Below are positions 9,543 through 18,285 of a stretch of DNA of 64,000 nt, one piece after another. The DNA comes from Psychroflexus aurantiacus (GTDB taxonomy: Bacteria > Bacteroidota > Bacteroidia > Flavobacteriales > Flavobacteriaceae). Numbering within the stretch: the stretch's first letter is position 1; the number at the start of each line of letters is the position of its first letter. The notes beneath the pieces were generated by a model that was given only the letters and a program-made list of their open reading frames with translations, searched no databases and was not told where the DNA came from. The position numbers were made by a program, and so were the translations under genes. The stretch is from NCBI RefSeq assembly GCF_010820555.1, contig NZ_JAAIKD010000001.1:473885-537884 (forward strand), written 5' to 3'.

Positions 9543-10748
9543 ATGCCACAACAGCTTAGTATTGGATTATTTGGATTTGGCAGCGTGGGCTCTGGAATAT
9601 ACCATGTGCTCAAGAAAAAACCCAGTCCTGAAATTCAGTTAAAAACCATCGTCGTCAAAAATAAAGATAAACCGAGATCCATCGACTCCAGTCAATTTAG
9701 CTATGCCGCAGAAGATATTCTGGAAGATGAGGATATCAACGTGGTTCTGGAGCTAATCGATGATGCGGATGCCGCTTTTCACATCGTAAAACAGGCCTTG
9801 ATCCAAAAGAAACATGTGGTTTCGGCCAACAAAAAAATGCTGGCCGAGCATTTTGAGGAACTCATCACTCTGGCACAAAAGCAAAACGTCAGTTTGCTTT
9901 ACGAAGCCGCCGTTTGCGGAAGTATCCCGGTGATACGAACCCTGGAGGAATCCTTCGGTTATGATGCGTTAACCGCTTTAAAATCCATAAGCAACGGCAC
10001 CAGCAATTATGTACTGACGCGCTTGTTTCAAAATCCGCAGCCCTTCGAGGAAATCATCACCGATGCGCAAAACCACGGTTTTGCAGAATCTGACCCGACT
10101 TTGGACATCGACGGCTGGGATACCAAATTCAAACTGATACTCAAAAATTACCATGGCTTTGGGGTATTGCATGCCCCGGAGGATATTTTAAATCTGGGCA
10201 TTCGGCATGTCAAACCGGAAGACATTGAATTTGCCAGGGAAAAAGACCTGAGCATAAAATTAATCGGGCATTCCAGGATGGAAGACCGAAGGCTTGAAAC
10301 CTACGTCGCCCCCCAGTTTATACCGACTTCTGAAGCCATCACCGGCATTGACTTTGAAAATAACGCCGTGCAGATCGATGCCGAATTTGCACATCAGCAC
10401 CTGCTTCAGGGCAAAGGAGCCGGGAGCATCCCGACGGCCAGTGCCGTGCTTTCAGATCTGGTTTCCCTGCTCAAAGGCTACGCTTATCCGTATTCGAAAG
10501 TCCGTAAAGGCATTCCTGAACCTGAGTCTCAAACTCCTGAAGTTGTGTTTGATCCGGAAAAACTTATCAAAGTCTACATCTCTTCCTACGCTAGAGAAGA
10601 TTTGGAGCCTTTTCGTTTTAAAGAGCGTATCCTTTGCGGCACCCAAAAGCAGCTTCAGTATAAAATCGGAAAACTGACGCTTGACCATTTAAAAGAACAG
10701 GTGAAACACTCTAATGCGGAGGTGTTTATCGCGGTGTTTCCAGACTAA
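9543..10748 (+). CDS. hom: Homoserine dehydrogenase
   Basis: 401 residues. The N-terminal Rossmann motif GLFGFGSVGSG binds NAD(P)H; the catalytic region is recognisable in SNGTSNYVLTRL and AESDPTLDIDGWDTKFK. There is no aspartokinase fusion and no obvious C-terminal ACT domain; the last 60 residues are of unknown use. It makes homoserine from aspartate semialdehyde. Three bases separate it from metX, and it completes a set from homoserine to homocysteine in one operon. Confidence 0.9.
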   Translation: MPQQLSIGLFGFGSVGSGIYHVLKKKPSPEIQLKTIVVKNKDKPRSIDSSQFSYAAEDILEDEDINVVLELIDDADAAFHIVKQALIQKKHVVSANKKMLAEHFEELITLAQKQNVSLLYEAAVCGSIPVIRTLEESFGYDALTALKSISNGTSNYVLTRLFQNPQPFEEIITDAQNHGFAESDPTLDIDGWDTKFKLILKNYHGFGVLHAPEDILNLGIRHVKPEDIEFAREKDLSIKLIGHSRMEDRRLETYVAPQFIPTSEAITGIDFENNAVQIDAEFAHQHLLQGKGAGSIPTASAVLSDLVSLLKGYAYPYSKVRKGIPEPESQTPEVVFDPEKLIKVYISSYAREDLEPFRFKERILCGTQKQLQYKIGKLTLDHLKEQVKHSNAEVFIAVFPD

Positions 10749-11228
10749 TCCTGGATTGGAGATTGGAGATTGAGGATTGAAGAATAGGTATTTTCTCGTC
10801 GATCAAAGTTATTGTCAGGTCATGCGCAGTCGAGACCGACCTGGGAAAAGACCTCTCGACTCAAGCCTGTTCACAGCACTTCAGGTGGAAGCCGAAAGGC
10901 TCGAGGGGACAGGCCTAAAACGTGATTAGGCATGACGAATGATCAGATATTTTTTACACCGCTTTGCCATAGCTGGGTGGGTTAAACACCCAGCTTGATC
11001 TTCCCTCAAGGGAAGAAAAACACACTGGAAATAATAAACCTTAAGTATAATTGTAACTTTTTCCCTCCTTGCATCCGACGATCTCGATTATTATCAGGAG
11101 AGAGGAATGCACAATGCCGATAGGCAAAGGGTGTTAACCATCAGCATAAGTCTATCTCAAAACAAGATTCTTAGTTTCAAATCATCCTTCTTAAATCAGA
11201 AATCGGATATCATAAATATCAAATTTCT
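10749..11228. other. Gene-free gap with repeat fragments
   Basis: No convincing reading frame. It contains short direct repeats of a GGAGATT(G) unit at 10755-10780, a stretch (10824-10835 and 10899-10911) that recurs near 30.23-30.28 kb, once direct and once inverted, and a hairpin with 9 bp stem 10971-10979/10987-10995. It looks like remnant dispersed-repeat material after hom. Confidence 0.5.
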
Positions 11229-11236
11229 TACCTTTG
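11229..11236 (+). promoter_or_regulatory. -7 promoter element of trhO
   Basis: TACCTTTG fits TAnnTTTG exactly and lies 44 bp before the trhO start; no convincing -33 TTG is present at the ideal distance. Confidence 0.55.
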
Positions 11237-11279
11237 CACTTTTATTCATCATTTCTTTTAAACCAAATATTAGTATAGC

Positions 11280-12308
11280 ATGCAACTGTACAATAAACTA
11301 AGTTCAAAAGAAAGGGAACAGCTTATTGAAAAAGCTGGCGAGGAACGTCTTACCCTTTCTTTTTACAAGTACCACCAGCTCAAAGATCCCAAAGCCTTTA
11401 GAGACGATCTGTTTATCCACTGGAACCGGCTCGACGTTCTGGGGCGTATCTATGTGGCTCACGAGGGCATCAACGCCCAGCTGTCGGTGCCGGCCAAAAA
11501 ATTTGAGGCCTTCAAAACCTATCTGGACAGCATCGATTTCTTAAAAGACGTCCGGCTCAACATCGCCATCGAACACTACGCTAAAGCTTTTCTAAAACTC
11601 AAGATAAAAGTCAGACCCAAAATTGTTCACGACGGGCTGAACGATTCCAGCTTTGATGTGACTGACAAAGGCGTGCATGTGGATGCGATGAAATTCAACG
11701 AACTCATCGAAGATCCCAACACGGTTTTGGTGGATATGCGCAACCATTACGAAAGTGAGATCGGGCATTTCAAGAACGCGGTCACTCCCGATGTGGATAC
11801 CTTCAGACAGTCTCTGGACATCATCGAGGAAGATCTGAAAGACCACAAAGAAGACAAAAACCTGGTCATGTACTGTACCGGAGGGATCCGCTGCGAAAAG
11901 GCCAGCGCCTACTACAAGCACAAAGGCTTCAAAAAAGTCTACCAGCTGGAAGGCGGCATCATCGAGTACGCCAGGCAGGTCAAAGACCAGAACCTGGAAA
12001 ACAAATTCTTCGGCAAGAATTTCGTGTTTGACGACCGCCGCAGCGAGAAAATCTCAGACGACGTGATTGCCCAGTGCCATCAGTGCGGTAAGACCTGCGA
12101 CACCCATGTGAACTGTGCCAACGACGGCTGTCACCTGCTGTTTATCCAGTGTGAGGACTGCGCGAAAACGATGGAAGGCTGTTGCTCCGACGCCTGCCAG
12201 GACATCATAAAGTTGCCATACGAAGAGCAAAAACGCCTAAGGTCTGGCAAGCCCGCCGGACATCGAATCTTCAAAAAAGGCCGGTCGCCGGTGCTCAAAT
12301 TCAAGTAA
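11280..12308 (+). CDS. trhO: tRNA uridine(34) hydroxylase, rhodanese family
   Basis: 342 residues. An N-terminal acylphosphatase-like domain (about 1-120) is followed by a rhodanese domain with the active cysteine C199 in the CTGGIRCEKA loop, then a C-terminal cysteine-rich part (CHQCGKTCDTHVNC and further pairs) that may bind zinc. TrhO (YceA) hydroxylates U34 of tRNA wobble positions, independently of prephenate. It stands alone between its own promoter and a terminator. Confidence 0.92.
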   Translation: MQLYNKLSSKEREQLIEKAGEERLTLSFYKYHQLKDPKAFRDDLFIHWNRLDVLGRIYVAHEGINAQLSVPAKKFEAFKTYLDSIDFLKDVRLNIAIEHYAKAFLKLKIKVRPKIVHDGLNDSSFDVTDKGVHVDAMKFNELIEDPNTVLVDMRNHYESEIGHFKNAVTPDVDTFRQSLDIIEEDLKDHKEDKNLVMYCTGGIRCEKASAYYKHKGFKKVYQLEGGIIEYARQVKDQNLENKFFGKNFVFDDRRSEKISDDVIAQCHQCGKTCDTHVNCANDGCHLLFIQCEDCAKTMEGCCSDACQDIIKLPYEEQKRLRSGKPAGHRIFKKGRSPVLKFK

Positions 12309-12334
12309 AGAAGTCACCTATCGTTTACCCACTT

Positions 12335-12370
12335 CCCCCTAAATACGTTCATAAAGATTTAGGGGGATTT
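12335..12370 (+). terminator. trhO terminator
   Basis: Stem 12335-12344 with 12357-12366, 12-base loop, followed by a T-rich stretch. Confidence 0.8.
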
Positions 12371-12542
12371 TGTTTGCTCCTGACTTGAAGTATGGCGATA
12401 CATTTCTTTACGATTATCGTTAACCCAAACCTCCGGTCTGGTGATGACCTTCTCCTGAAGGAGGGCTACTAGCCTTAAGGGCCTAAACTGCTCCTGAAAA
12501 AGGCAAGAAAAAACCGATATCCTAACTGTTCTAATAAAAGTA

Positions 12543-12550
12543 TATTTTTG
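12543..12550 (+). promoter_or_regulatory. -7 promoter element
   Basis: TATTTTTG fits TAnnTTTG. It overlaps an in-frame TTG and therefore argues for the ATG at 12596 as the start of the next gene. Confidence 0.5.
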
Positions 12551-12595
12551 AACGGAGATAATGAGTTTTGCGCATTAAAACATTTTTTCAAGTAC

Positions 12596-13099
12596 ATGAG
12601 AAAAATCGAACTGATTTTAGGAACTGTTGCAGCGATTTCAATAGCATATAAATTTATTTTAGGGAATGGTATTAATCCCATTTTTATACTGTCAATAATG
12701 GGTTTAAGTTTATTCTATATTTACTTCAGTTTTGCTTATTTCAATAATATCCGCTTCAAAAAAATATTTAAACGATATTCTTTCAAATACATTTCAAAAT
12801 GGAGGATACTTGGCACTATCGGATTGGGTTTCGGCTTAGGAATTACGATTTTAGGCATTTTATGGTCTCTAATGTATTGGCCGTTTAATGCATATTACTC
12901 ATTAGGAGTTCCGATTTTGCTCATAATCGGAATAATCTCAATGATAAAATTTTTGAAAACCAAATCAGAAGATTACATACGTATTTTAAAACGGATTCTA
13001 ATAATCGGTGGTGTGGGAATCATCCTATGGTTAATACCTCAAGAAACTTTAAATGAATTATTGAGCATAGAAACAACCCAAACAGCAGAAAAGAAGTAA
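12596..13099 (+). CDS. Small integral membrane protein, function unknown
   Basis: 167 residues from the ATG at 12596. A TTG 48 bp upstream in the same frame would add 16 residues but lies within the -7 element, so I reject it. Five hydrophobic segments are visible (about 5-20, 28-50, 70-95, 104-122, 130-150), separated by basic loops. I do not recognise the family. The coding sequence is clearly AT-richer than trhO and its surroundings are free of genes, so it may be a recent arrival. Confidence 0.65.
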   Translation: MRKIELILGTVAAISIAYKFILGNGINPIFILSIMGLSLFYIYFSFAYFNNIRFKKIFKRYSFKYISKWRILGTIGLGFGLGITILGILWSLMYWPFNAYYSLGVPILLIIGIISMIKFLKTKSEDYIRILKRILIIGGVGIILWLIPQETLNELLSIETTQTAEKK

Positions 13100-13272
13100 A
13101 ATAAACCACTCGAAATTCCCAGTGGATTTTCCTCCAGAAAACCTTAGCGAAGTCCATAATAAAGCGTTTTTACTGTATAAAGACAAGTTTGTCGTAAGAT
13201 TGTCACCCTAGTGACGCAAGACTGAATTAGACTTCCAGATAAATTTGCCTCGAACCATTACCTAAAAAAACC

Positions 13273-13874
13273 ATGAAAAATCAACACTTAGCAGAAAAAA
13301 TTAAAGATCTAAGGACCCGAAAAGGATTTTCGCAGGAGCAATTGTCAGAAGAATCAAAATTGAGTTTAAGAACGATTCAAAGAATAGAAAAAGGGGAATC
13401 CGTTCCTCGGGGGGATACCTTGATTAAACTGACCCGGGCGCTTGGCGTAAGCCCGGACGACCTCTTAGAATGGGCAGAGGTGGAAGACAAAGGCTATTTA
13501 ACGCTTATGAATTTAAGTGCGCTTAGCGTCTTTATACAGCCCTTCCTGGGCATCATTATACCTACGGTGATGTGGATTCTAAAACGAGAAAAAATAAAAG
13601 GAGTTGAGGATACGGGAAAGAAAATAATAAGCTTTCAGATTACCTGGACTCTGACTTTTTTATGCTTTTGATGATAGCATCCAAAGGATCCTATATACCC
13701 TTAAATTTTAACGCTTTAAAGTCCTTACCGGTCTTAGTGATGGATTTTTCATTGGTCGGATCCGTATTAAAATTGCTTTACCTGTATAATTTGGTTTTGA
13801 TTCTTCTAAACGTCCGGAAAAGTCAACGCAGAAAGAAAAATAAATATGTCCCCAGAATTCCATTTTTGAAATAA
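13273..13874 (+). CDS. HTH-membrane regulator, split by a -1 frameshift
   Basis: Frame one (13273-13671) encodes an XRE-type helix-turn-helix (about residues 8-62, RKGFSQEQLSEESKLSLRT in outline) followed by the first half of a membrane domain. It stops at 13669-13671. The other frame, from 13662 to 13874, carries the remaining hydrophobic segments and the basic end (RKSQRRKKNKYVPRIPFLK). Related flavobacterial proteins are one continuous chain of about 190-200 residues. The frames join at T TTT TTA (13656-13662), a textbook -1 slippery heptamer. It is either programmed frameshifting, a pseudogene, or a lost T by sequencing error. Confidence 0.75.
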
Positions 13875-13985
13875 AAGAGAAATTCCATTACTATTAATAA
13901 ATAGAGGTTTTGCCAAAGAATTAGCATAGAAAAACAAGGGTGTAACCGGAAAATCTGTGTGCCCATTGGCAACCAAAAAAGGCTT

Positions 13986-14894
13986 CTAAGCCTCCTCCAG
14001 GACTTCAGCCTTTTTCTCTTTGGTCTTCCGGTTGGAAATATAGACCCCCAGGAGAATCACGCCTCCGGCAGCTAACTGGAAAAGATTGAACTCCTCTCCA
14101 TCCAGGTACCCCCAGAACAAAGCTACCACAGGAATAAGATAAGTCACCGAGGTGGAAAATACAGGGTTGGATAATTGAATAAGCCTGTTGAAAATGATCT
14201 TAGCCAGGGCGGTTCCCATAAGCGCCAGGATCGTCACATAAAGCAAGGAGGTCTGCACGGCGTCTTGGGCGAGGAATTCTGCGTTAAAAAAGCCTGTAAA
14301 GGCTAATAGGCCGAGGGCGAAGGGAGTCAGTACCAAAAAAGAACCCGTAGCGATACCCAGCGCTGAAATTTTTTCCAGGTAGGATTTTATGATATTGGCA
14401 TTGAAGGCATACATCAGGGAAGCTATCACCGGTAAAACGGCAAACCAGTAATTCTGATTGGGATTCAGCGAAGCGCCTGCTAAAATGAGAAGTACAGAAC
14501 CTGCAAGCCCAATCACAACGCCTATAAACTGTTTTTTGATAAACCGGTTGCTGAAAAACAGAATCCCGGTCACAAGCGCCAGCAAAGGTACTGTCGAATT
14601 CAGAATAGACGCAATGGCGCTATCGATTTCCGTTTCAGCATAGGAGAATAACAGGGTGGGAATCATGGTCCCGATAAAGCCAGAAACCGCAATCCACTTC
14701 CACTGCCACTTCCGGATTTGCTTTATTTTTTTAAAGCCGATGAGTCCCAGGAAAATCCCGGTAATCAGGACGCGGAGGCAGGTGAGCTGCAGTGGAGACA
14801 GGCCCACCAAACCCTTTTTGATCAGGATAAAGGAACTTCCCCACAGAAGCGCCAGAGAAAAAAGAAAAACCCACTTTAAGGTGTTTGCATTCAA
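13986..14894 (-). CDS. EamA family drug/metabolite exporter
   Basis: 302 residues with ten predicted membrane helices in two EamA halves (about 1-140 and 155-292). The first half opens with the usual ALLWGSSFILIKKGL signature and the C-terminus is charged and cytoplasmic. Such inner-membrane carriers export metabolites or import them in exchange for protons; the substrate is not predictable. It stands alone. Confidence 0.88.
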   Translation of the reverse strand: MNANTLKWVFLFSLALLWGSSFILIKKGLVGLSPLQLTCLRVLITGIFLGLIGFKKIKQIRKWQWKWIAVSGFIGTMIPTLLFSYAETEIDSAIASILNSTVPLLALVTGILFFSNRFIKKQFIGVVIGLAGSVLLILAGASLNPNQNYWFAVLPVIASLMYAFNANIIKSYLEKISALGIATGSFLVLTPFALGLLAFTGFFNAEFLAQDAVQTSLLYVTILALMGTALAKIIFNRLIQLSNPVFSTSVTYLIPVVALFWGYLDGEEFNLFQLAAGGVILLGVYISNRKTKEKKAEVLEEA

Positions 14895-14960
14895 ACCAAA
14901 AAATTTTTGTAAAAGTCAGTTTTATTCTTCAGCACGTTTAATAAAATCGGGTTAAAACTT

Positions 14961-14993
14961 TTCAGGCTTTGGAAAAAAATCCAAAGCCTGAAA
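14961..14993 (-). terminator. Terminator of the MBL-fold lipoprotein gene
   Basis: Stem 14961-14973 with 14980-14992 and a loop of six A. It lies 21 bp past the stop of the leftward gene at 15014. Confidence 0.8.
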
Positions 14994-15013
14994 TAAGTTA
15001 GGTGTTTTTTGTT

Positions 15014-15805
15014 TTAATCGGCCTGAGGATACCAGTCCAGCAGGTTAACTTCAATGGCCGCATTGCCTTTATTCACTAAAGCTTTAAATTTCTCTACATC
15101 CGATAGGCCTCCCTGTCCCCGGTAATGGTACGGATAGATCTCAGCAGGCTGAAAAGCCAGCACCGCATCCGCTGCAGCCTCTACATCCATGGTGTAGGGC
15201 AGGTTCATGCATACGAAAGCCTTGTCGATATTGTCCAGGTTTCTCATTTCAGGAACCCCTTCCGTATCCCCGGAGAAATACACCTTAAGTTCTCCTTTCG
15301 CTATCACATAACCGTTGCCTCTGCCTTTGGTATGGTATACTTTATCTTCATCGCCTTGGTTATACATGGCTATGCCCTCTATATTAAAACCATTCAGAGC
15401 TTTGGTTTCGCCGTTATTGAGTATAATCAACCGGCTGCTAAACTTCCCTTGCATTTGATCGGCGACCGCCTGAGGGACAATGATCCTGGTTTCCGGAGTC
15501 GAAACCGCTTCCAGGGTTTCCTGGTTGAAGTGATCCCCGTGAATATCGGTGATCAAAATAACATCTGGGGAAGGCTGACTTTCAAAAGCCTGAGTGCCTC
15601 CTACCGGATCGATATAAAACACCGTGGAATCGATTTCAAAAACGGCCGTCGCATGAGAAATGGGCGTAATGTCAAATTCAGGCGCTTTCTGTTCTGTGGT
15701 CTGAACCTTTTCTTCGGCCATCTCCTCTTCCTGACTGGAATTGGAGTTTTTACAGCCTGTAAGCATAACTGAAGCCAAAACTAAACTGAGTATTCCTGTT
15801 TTCAT
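15014..15805 (-). CDS. MBL-fold metallo-hydrolase lipoprotein
   Basis: 263 residues from the ATG at 15805; an upstream in-frame start would place 16 residues in front of a perfect lipoprotein signal (MKTGILSLVLASVMLTGC), so I reject it. C18 is the lipidation site. The mature part is a UlaG/YtnP-like beta-lactamase fold: an early His in SHATAVFE, DIHGDH as the metal motif, and SGDTEG as the later aspartate. It should sit on the periplasmic side or cell surface; substrate unknown. A near-consensus -7 element TACATTTA precedes the start. Confidence 0.85.
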   Translation of the reverse strand: MKTGILSLVLASVMLTGCKNSNSSQEEEMAEEKVQTTEQKAPEFDITPISHATAVFEIDSTVFYIDPVGGTQAFESQPSPDVILITDIHGDHFNQETLEAVSTPETRIIVPQAVADQMQGKFSSRLIILNNGETKALNGFNIEGIAMYNQGDEDKVYHTKGRGNGYVIAKGELKVYFSGDTEGVPEMRNLDNIDKAFVCMNLPYTMDVEAAADAVLAFQPAEIYPYHYRGQGGLSDVEKFKALVNKGNAAIEVNLLDWYPQAD

Positions 15806-15886
15806 AGTGTAAAATTTTAAGCTAAATGTAAAGTATGCTCTTTTATAAAGCATTGGGATTATATTTTATTTAGGGATTAAGGGGTT

Positions 15887-16450
15887 TTACCTCCACTCCA
15901 GGCTTTCCACCAGATGTCGCATGTCGGCTTTGATATAGCTGGCGGCGGGTAAAATGGAATCGTAATTGGGCTGGACTTCAAAATAAATGGAGCCCGTCAG
16001 GAAATGAGAAGTACTGTCGGTGAGGTAAAACTGGGCCTGGGACGCGGCGTCGCCTTCCACCTCGTAAAAATTTCCGAAGGTCTGTTTTTCCAGGTTTTCG
16101 TAAACACTAACTTCAATATGATCCGCCTTAATCGTATGTTTTTCCGGAAGCTTTTGGGCATCGATGAGCAGTGCTCTCAGGTTATCTTCCACCGGCGTAT
16201 AGGTGAGATAAATCTTAGCATTCATCCTGGGGTAGTCGAGGTTGATCCAGCAGGGTTTATCGGGATTATCTCGCTCTAAGGTGGATCGCACATTTTTTTC
16301 GAAGGTGAACGGACAGTCCAGCGTGATTTTGTTATACCTGGCTTCTTCATAATCCAGCGCCAGAAATCCGGAGGGTTTTGGCTGATTGGCCCGGTTACAG
16401 GACGTCATGAATACCAAAAGAAAAGCTATGGAAATTCTAAGCATCTTCAA
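15887..16450 (-). CDS. gldD: Gliding motility lipoprotein GldD
   Basis: 187 residues with signal peptide and lipobox cysteine C18 (FMTSC). The conserved GldD pattern is complete: DCPFTFE, CWINLDYPRMNAKIYLTY, then ITG-like FLTGSIYFEVQPNYDS and the end ESLEWR. GldD is required for gliding and for the type IX secretion-linked surface motility of flavobacteria. It overlaps the upstream gldE by 14 bp, the classical gldE-gldD arrangement. Confidence 0.93.
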   Translation of the reverse strand: MKMLRISIAFLLVFMTSCNRANQPKPSGFLALDYEEARYNKITLDCPFTFEKNVRSTLERDNPDKPCWINLDYPRMNAKIYLTYTPVEDNLRALLIDAQKLPEKHTIKADHIEVSVYENLEKQTFGNFYEVEGDAASQAQFYLTDSTSHFLTGSIYFEVQPNYDSILPAASYIKADMRHLVESLEWR

Positions 16451-17780
16451 CGGTATTGTCTTTATTGATTTTCACTTTGAGCTGCACGATGCGTTTGCTG
16501 TCCAGAGCTTCTACCGTGAAATCAAAATTACTGAAGGCAATGAGCTGTCCTTTCTTCGGAAAGCCTTTTGCAGACTCGAGGACAAAGCCGGCGAGGGTTT
16601 CGGCTTCTCCCTTACTGGACTCCATTTCTTCCATTTTCTGATCGCTCAGTTTCAGGATTTTATAGAAGTCTTTTAAAGGGGTTTTGCCTTCAAACACATA
16701 GGTAGAGTTATTGATTTTGGAATAAATAACGTCTTCGTCATCAAACTCATCGCTGATGTCTCCAACGATTTCTTCGATAATATCTTCCAGGGAAATCAAA
16801 CCGCTCGTGCCCCCGTATTCATCGACGACAATGGCCAGGTGATTTTTTTGATTTTGGAAATCGGCTAAAAGATCATCCAGTTTCTTGTTTTCGGGAACGA
16901 AATAAGGCTCTCTGACCAGAGCCTGCCAGTCGAAATTTTTCTCCTGAAGGTGTGGCAGCAAATCTTTGATGTACAAGATGCCGGTGATATTATCCACGTT
17001 TTCTTCATAGACAGGAATCCGCGAATAGCCGTTTTCCATAATTTCAGAGACCACTTCAGCGAAAGACTGTTCCACATTAAGCGCAAAAATATCGAGTCGT
17101 GGGCGCATCACCTGTTTGGTATCCGTATTTCCAAAAGACACTATCCCCTGCAGGATTTTCTTTTCATCTTTGGAGGTGTCTTCCTCGCTGGTGAGTTCCA
17201 GGGCCTGGGACAACTGATCCACACTCAGGTTGGTTTTTTGTTTGCCAAATCTGGTATGTATCAAAATGGTTATGGATCGCATGGGCAAGCTCAGCGGCGT
17301 AAACAGTCTGTCCAGAATACTCAGAGGCACCGCCATGAAGTGTGCGAATTCCACGTTGTTTCTGTTGGCATAGACTTTTGGTAAAATCTCACCAAACATC
17401 AGTATGAGGAAAGTCACCAGGCCTACATCGATAATAAATTTGAGGCTTATTCCGAAAAAAAGGGTTCCGCTGTCTCCGTAAAAGGTTTCGCTGATGGAAG
17501 CGTAGAGTAAAACGATGGCGATATTTATAAAATTATTGGCGATAAGAATCGTCGCCAGTAGTTTTTTGGGCTTATCCAGCAGGTTGATGATAATTTGTTC
17601 CTGCTTGGACACATTTCCCTCCTTCACATCAAAATCTGAGGGTTTCAAGGAAAAAAGAGCCACTTCCGAACCTGAAATAAGCGCAGAGGATATGAGCAAA
17701 ATAAAGAAAAGTATAATCTTGAATATTTCGCTAAATTCTATTACCGAAAATAAAATGTAACTCGAGGGGTCGGGTTCCAA
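16437..17780 (-). CDS. gldE: Gliding motility-associated protein GldE
   Basis: 447 residues: a CNNM/DUF21 membrane domain (about 15-195), two CBS domains (about 215-335, including VMRPRLDIFAL) and a CorC/HlyC-type C-terminal domain (about 350-440). Overlap and order with gldD identify it as GldE, which partially suppresses gldD defects in Flavobacterium. It resembles magnesium/cobalt efflux proteins, so an ion-transport function is possible. Confidence 0.92.
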   Translation of the reverse strand: MEPDPSSYILFSVIEFSEIFKIILFFILLISSALISGSEVALFSLKPSDFDVKEGNVSKQEQIIINLLDKPKKLLATILIANNFINIAIVLLYASISETFYGDSGTLFFGISLKFIIDVGLVTFLILMFGEILPKVYANRNNVEFAHFMAVPLSILDRLFTPLSLPMRSITILIHTRFGKQKTNLSVDQLSQALELTSEEDTSKDEKKILQGIVSFGNTDTKQVMRPRLDIFALNVEQSFAEVVSEIMENGYSRIPVYEENVDNITGILYIKDLLPHLQEKNFDWQALVREPYFVPENKKLDDLLADFQNQKNHLAIVVDEYGGTSGLISLEDIIEEIVGDISDEFDDEDVIYSKINNSTYVFEGKTPLKDFYKILKLSDQKMEEMESSKGEAETLAGFVLESAKGFPKKGQLIAFSNFDFTVEALDSKRIVQLKVKINKDNTVEDA

Positions 17781-17799
17781 TACTTAAAGAATTTTTGTT

Positions 17800-18252
17800 T
17801 TAAAAGGGTAAATCATCTTCTTCCTCTTCCATAGCCTGCGGGGCCGGAGAAGGTTTGGAATCAGACTTGGGTTGAGAAGCCTGGGGAGATCCCATGCTTT
17901 CAGAACTAGCTCCATCTTTTGGAGTCAAAAAGGTAAATTCCAGGCATTGTATTTCAGTTGAATACCTGTCCATGCCTTTGTCATCCTGCCATTTACGGGT
18001 TTTGATGCGTCCTTCTATATACACTTTATCACCTTTCTTAAGGTATTTTTCGCAAATTTCAGCAGCCTTGTTTCTCACAACGATGTTGTGCCATTCGGTG
18101 TTGCTTACTTTTTCGTTGGTGGATTTATTGATGTACTCTTCGTTTGTGGCCAAAGGAAAACGCCCGATACAATTTCCGCCTTCAAAATAATGCATTTTCA
18201 CTTCATCGCCTGTGTGGCCTATGAGCATGACTTTGTTCAGTGTTCCTGCCAT
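17800..18252 (-). CDS. ssb: Single-stranded DNA-binding protein
   Basis: 150 residues. OB fold at 1-110 (start AGTLNKVMLIGHTGDEVKMH; RIKTRKWQDDKGMDRY), then a disordered Ser/Pro/Gln-rich tail and the acidic tip EEEEDDLPF, which recruits DNA repair and replication proteins. It lies between mutY and gldE in the order usual for Flavobacteriia, all in one direction. Confidence 0.96.
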   Translation of the reverse strand: MAGTLNKVMLIGHTGDEVKMHYFEGGNCIGRFPLATNEEYINKSTNEKVSNTEWHNIVVRNKAAEICEKYLKKGDKVYIEGRIKTRKWQDDKGMDRYSTEIQCLEFTFLTPKDGASSESMGSPQASQPKSDSKPSPAPQAMEEEEDDLPF

Positions 18253-18285
18253 AATAATAAATTTATGTAAATGTAAGAAAAAGAT

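Noticed and set aside
11107-11301. 64-codon frame with a hydrophobic stretch before trhO
   Set aside because: It runs through the trhO promoter and overlaps its start; no family pattern.
13662-13874. Separate 70-codon membrane protein gene
   Set aside because: It is the C-terminal half of the HTH protein in the -1 frame; its ATG is part of the slippery site.
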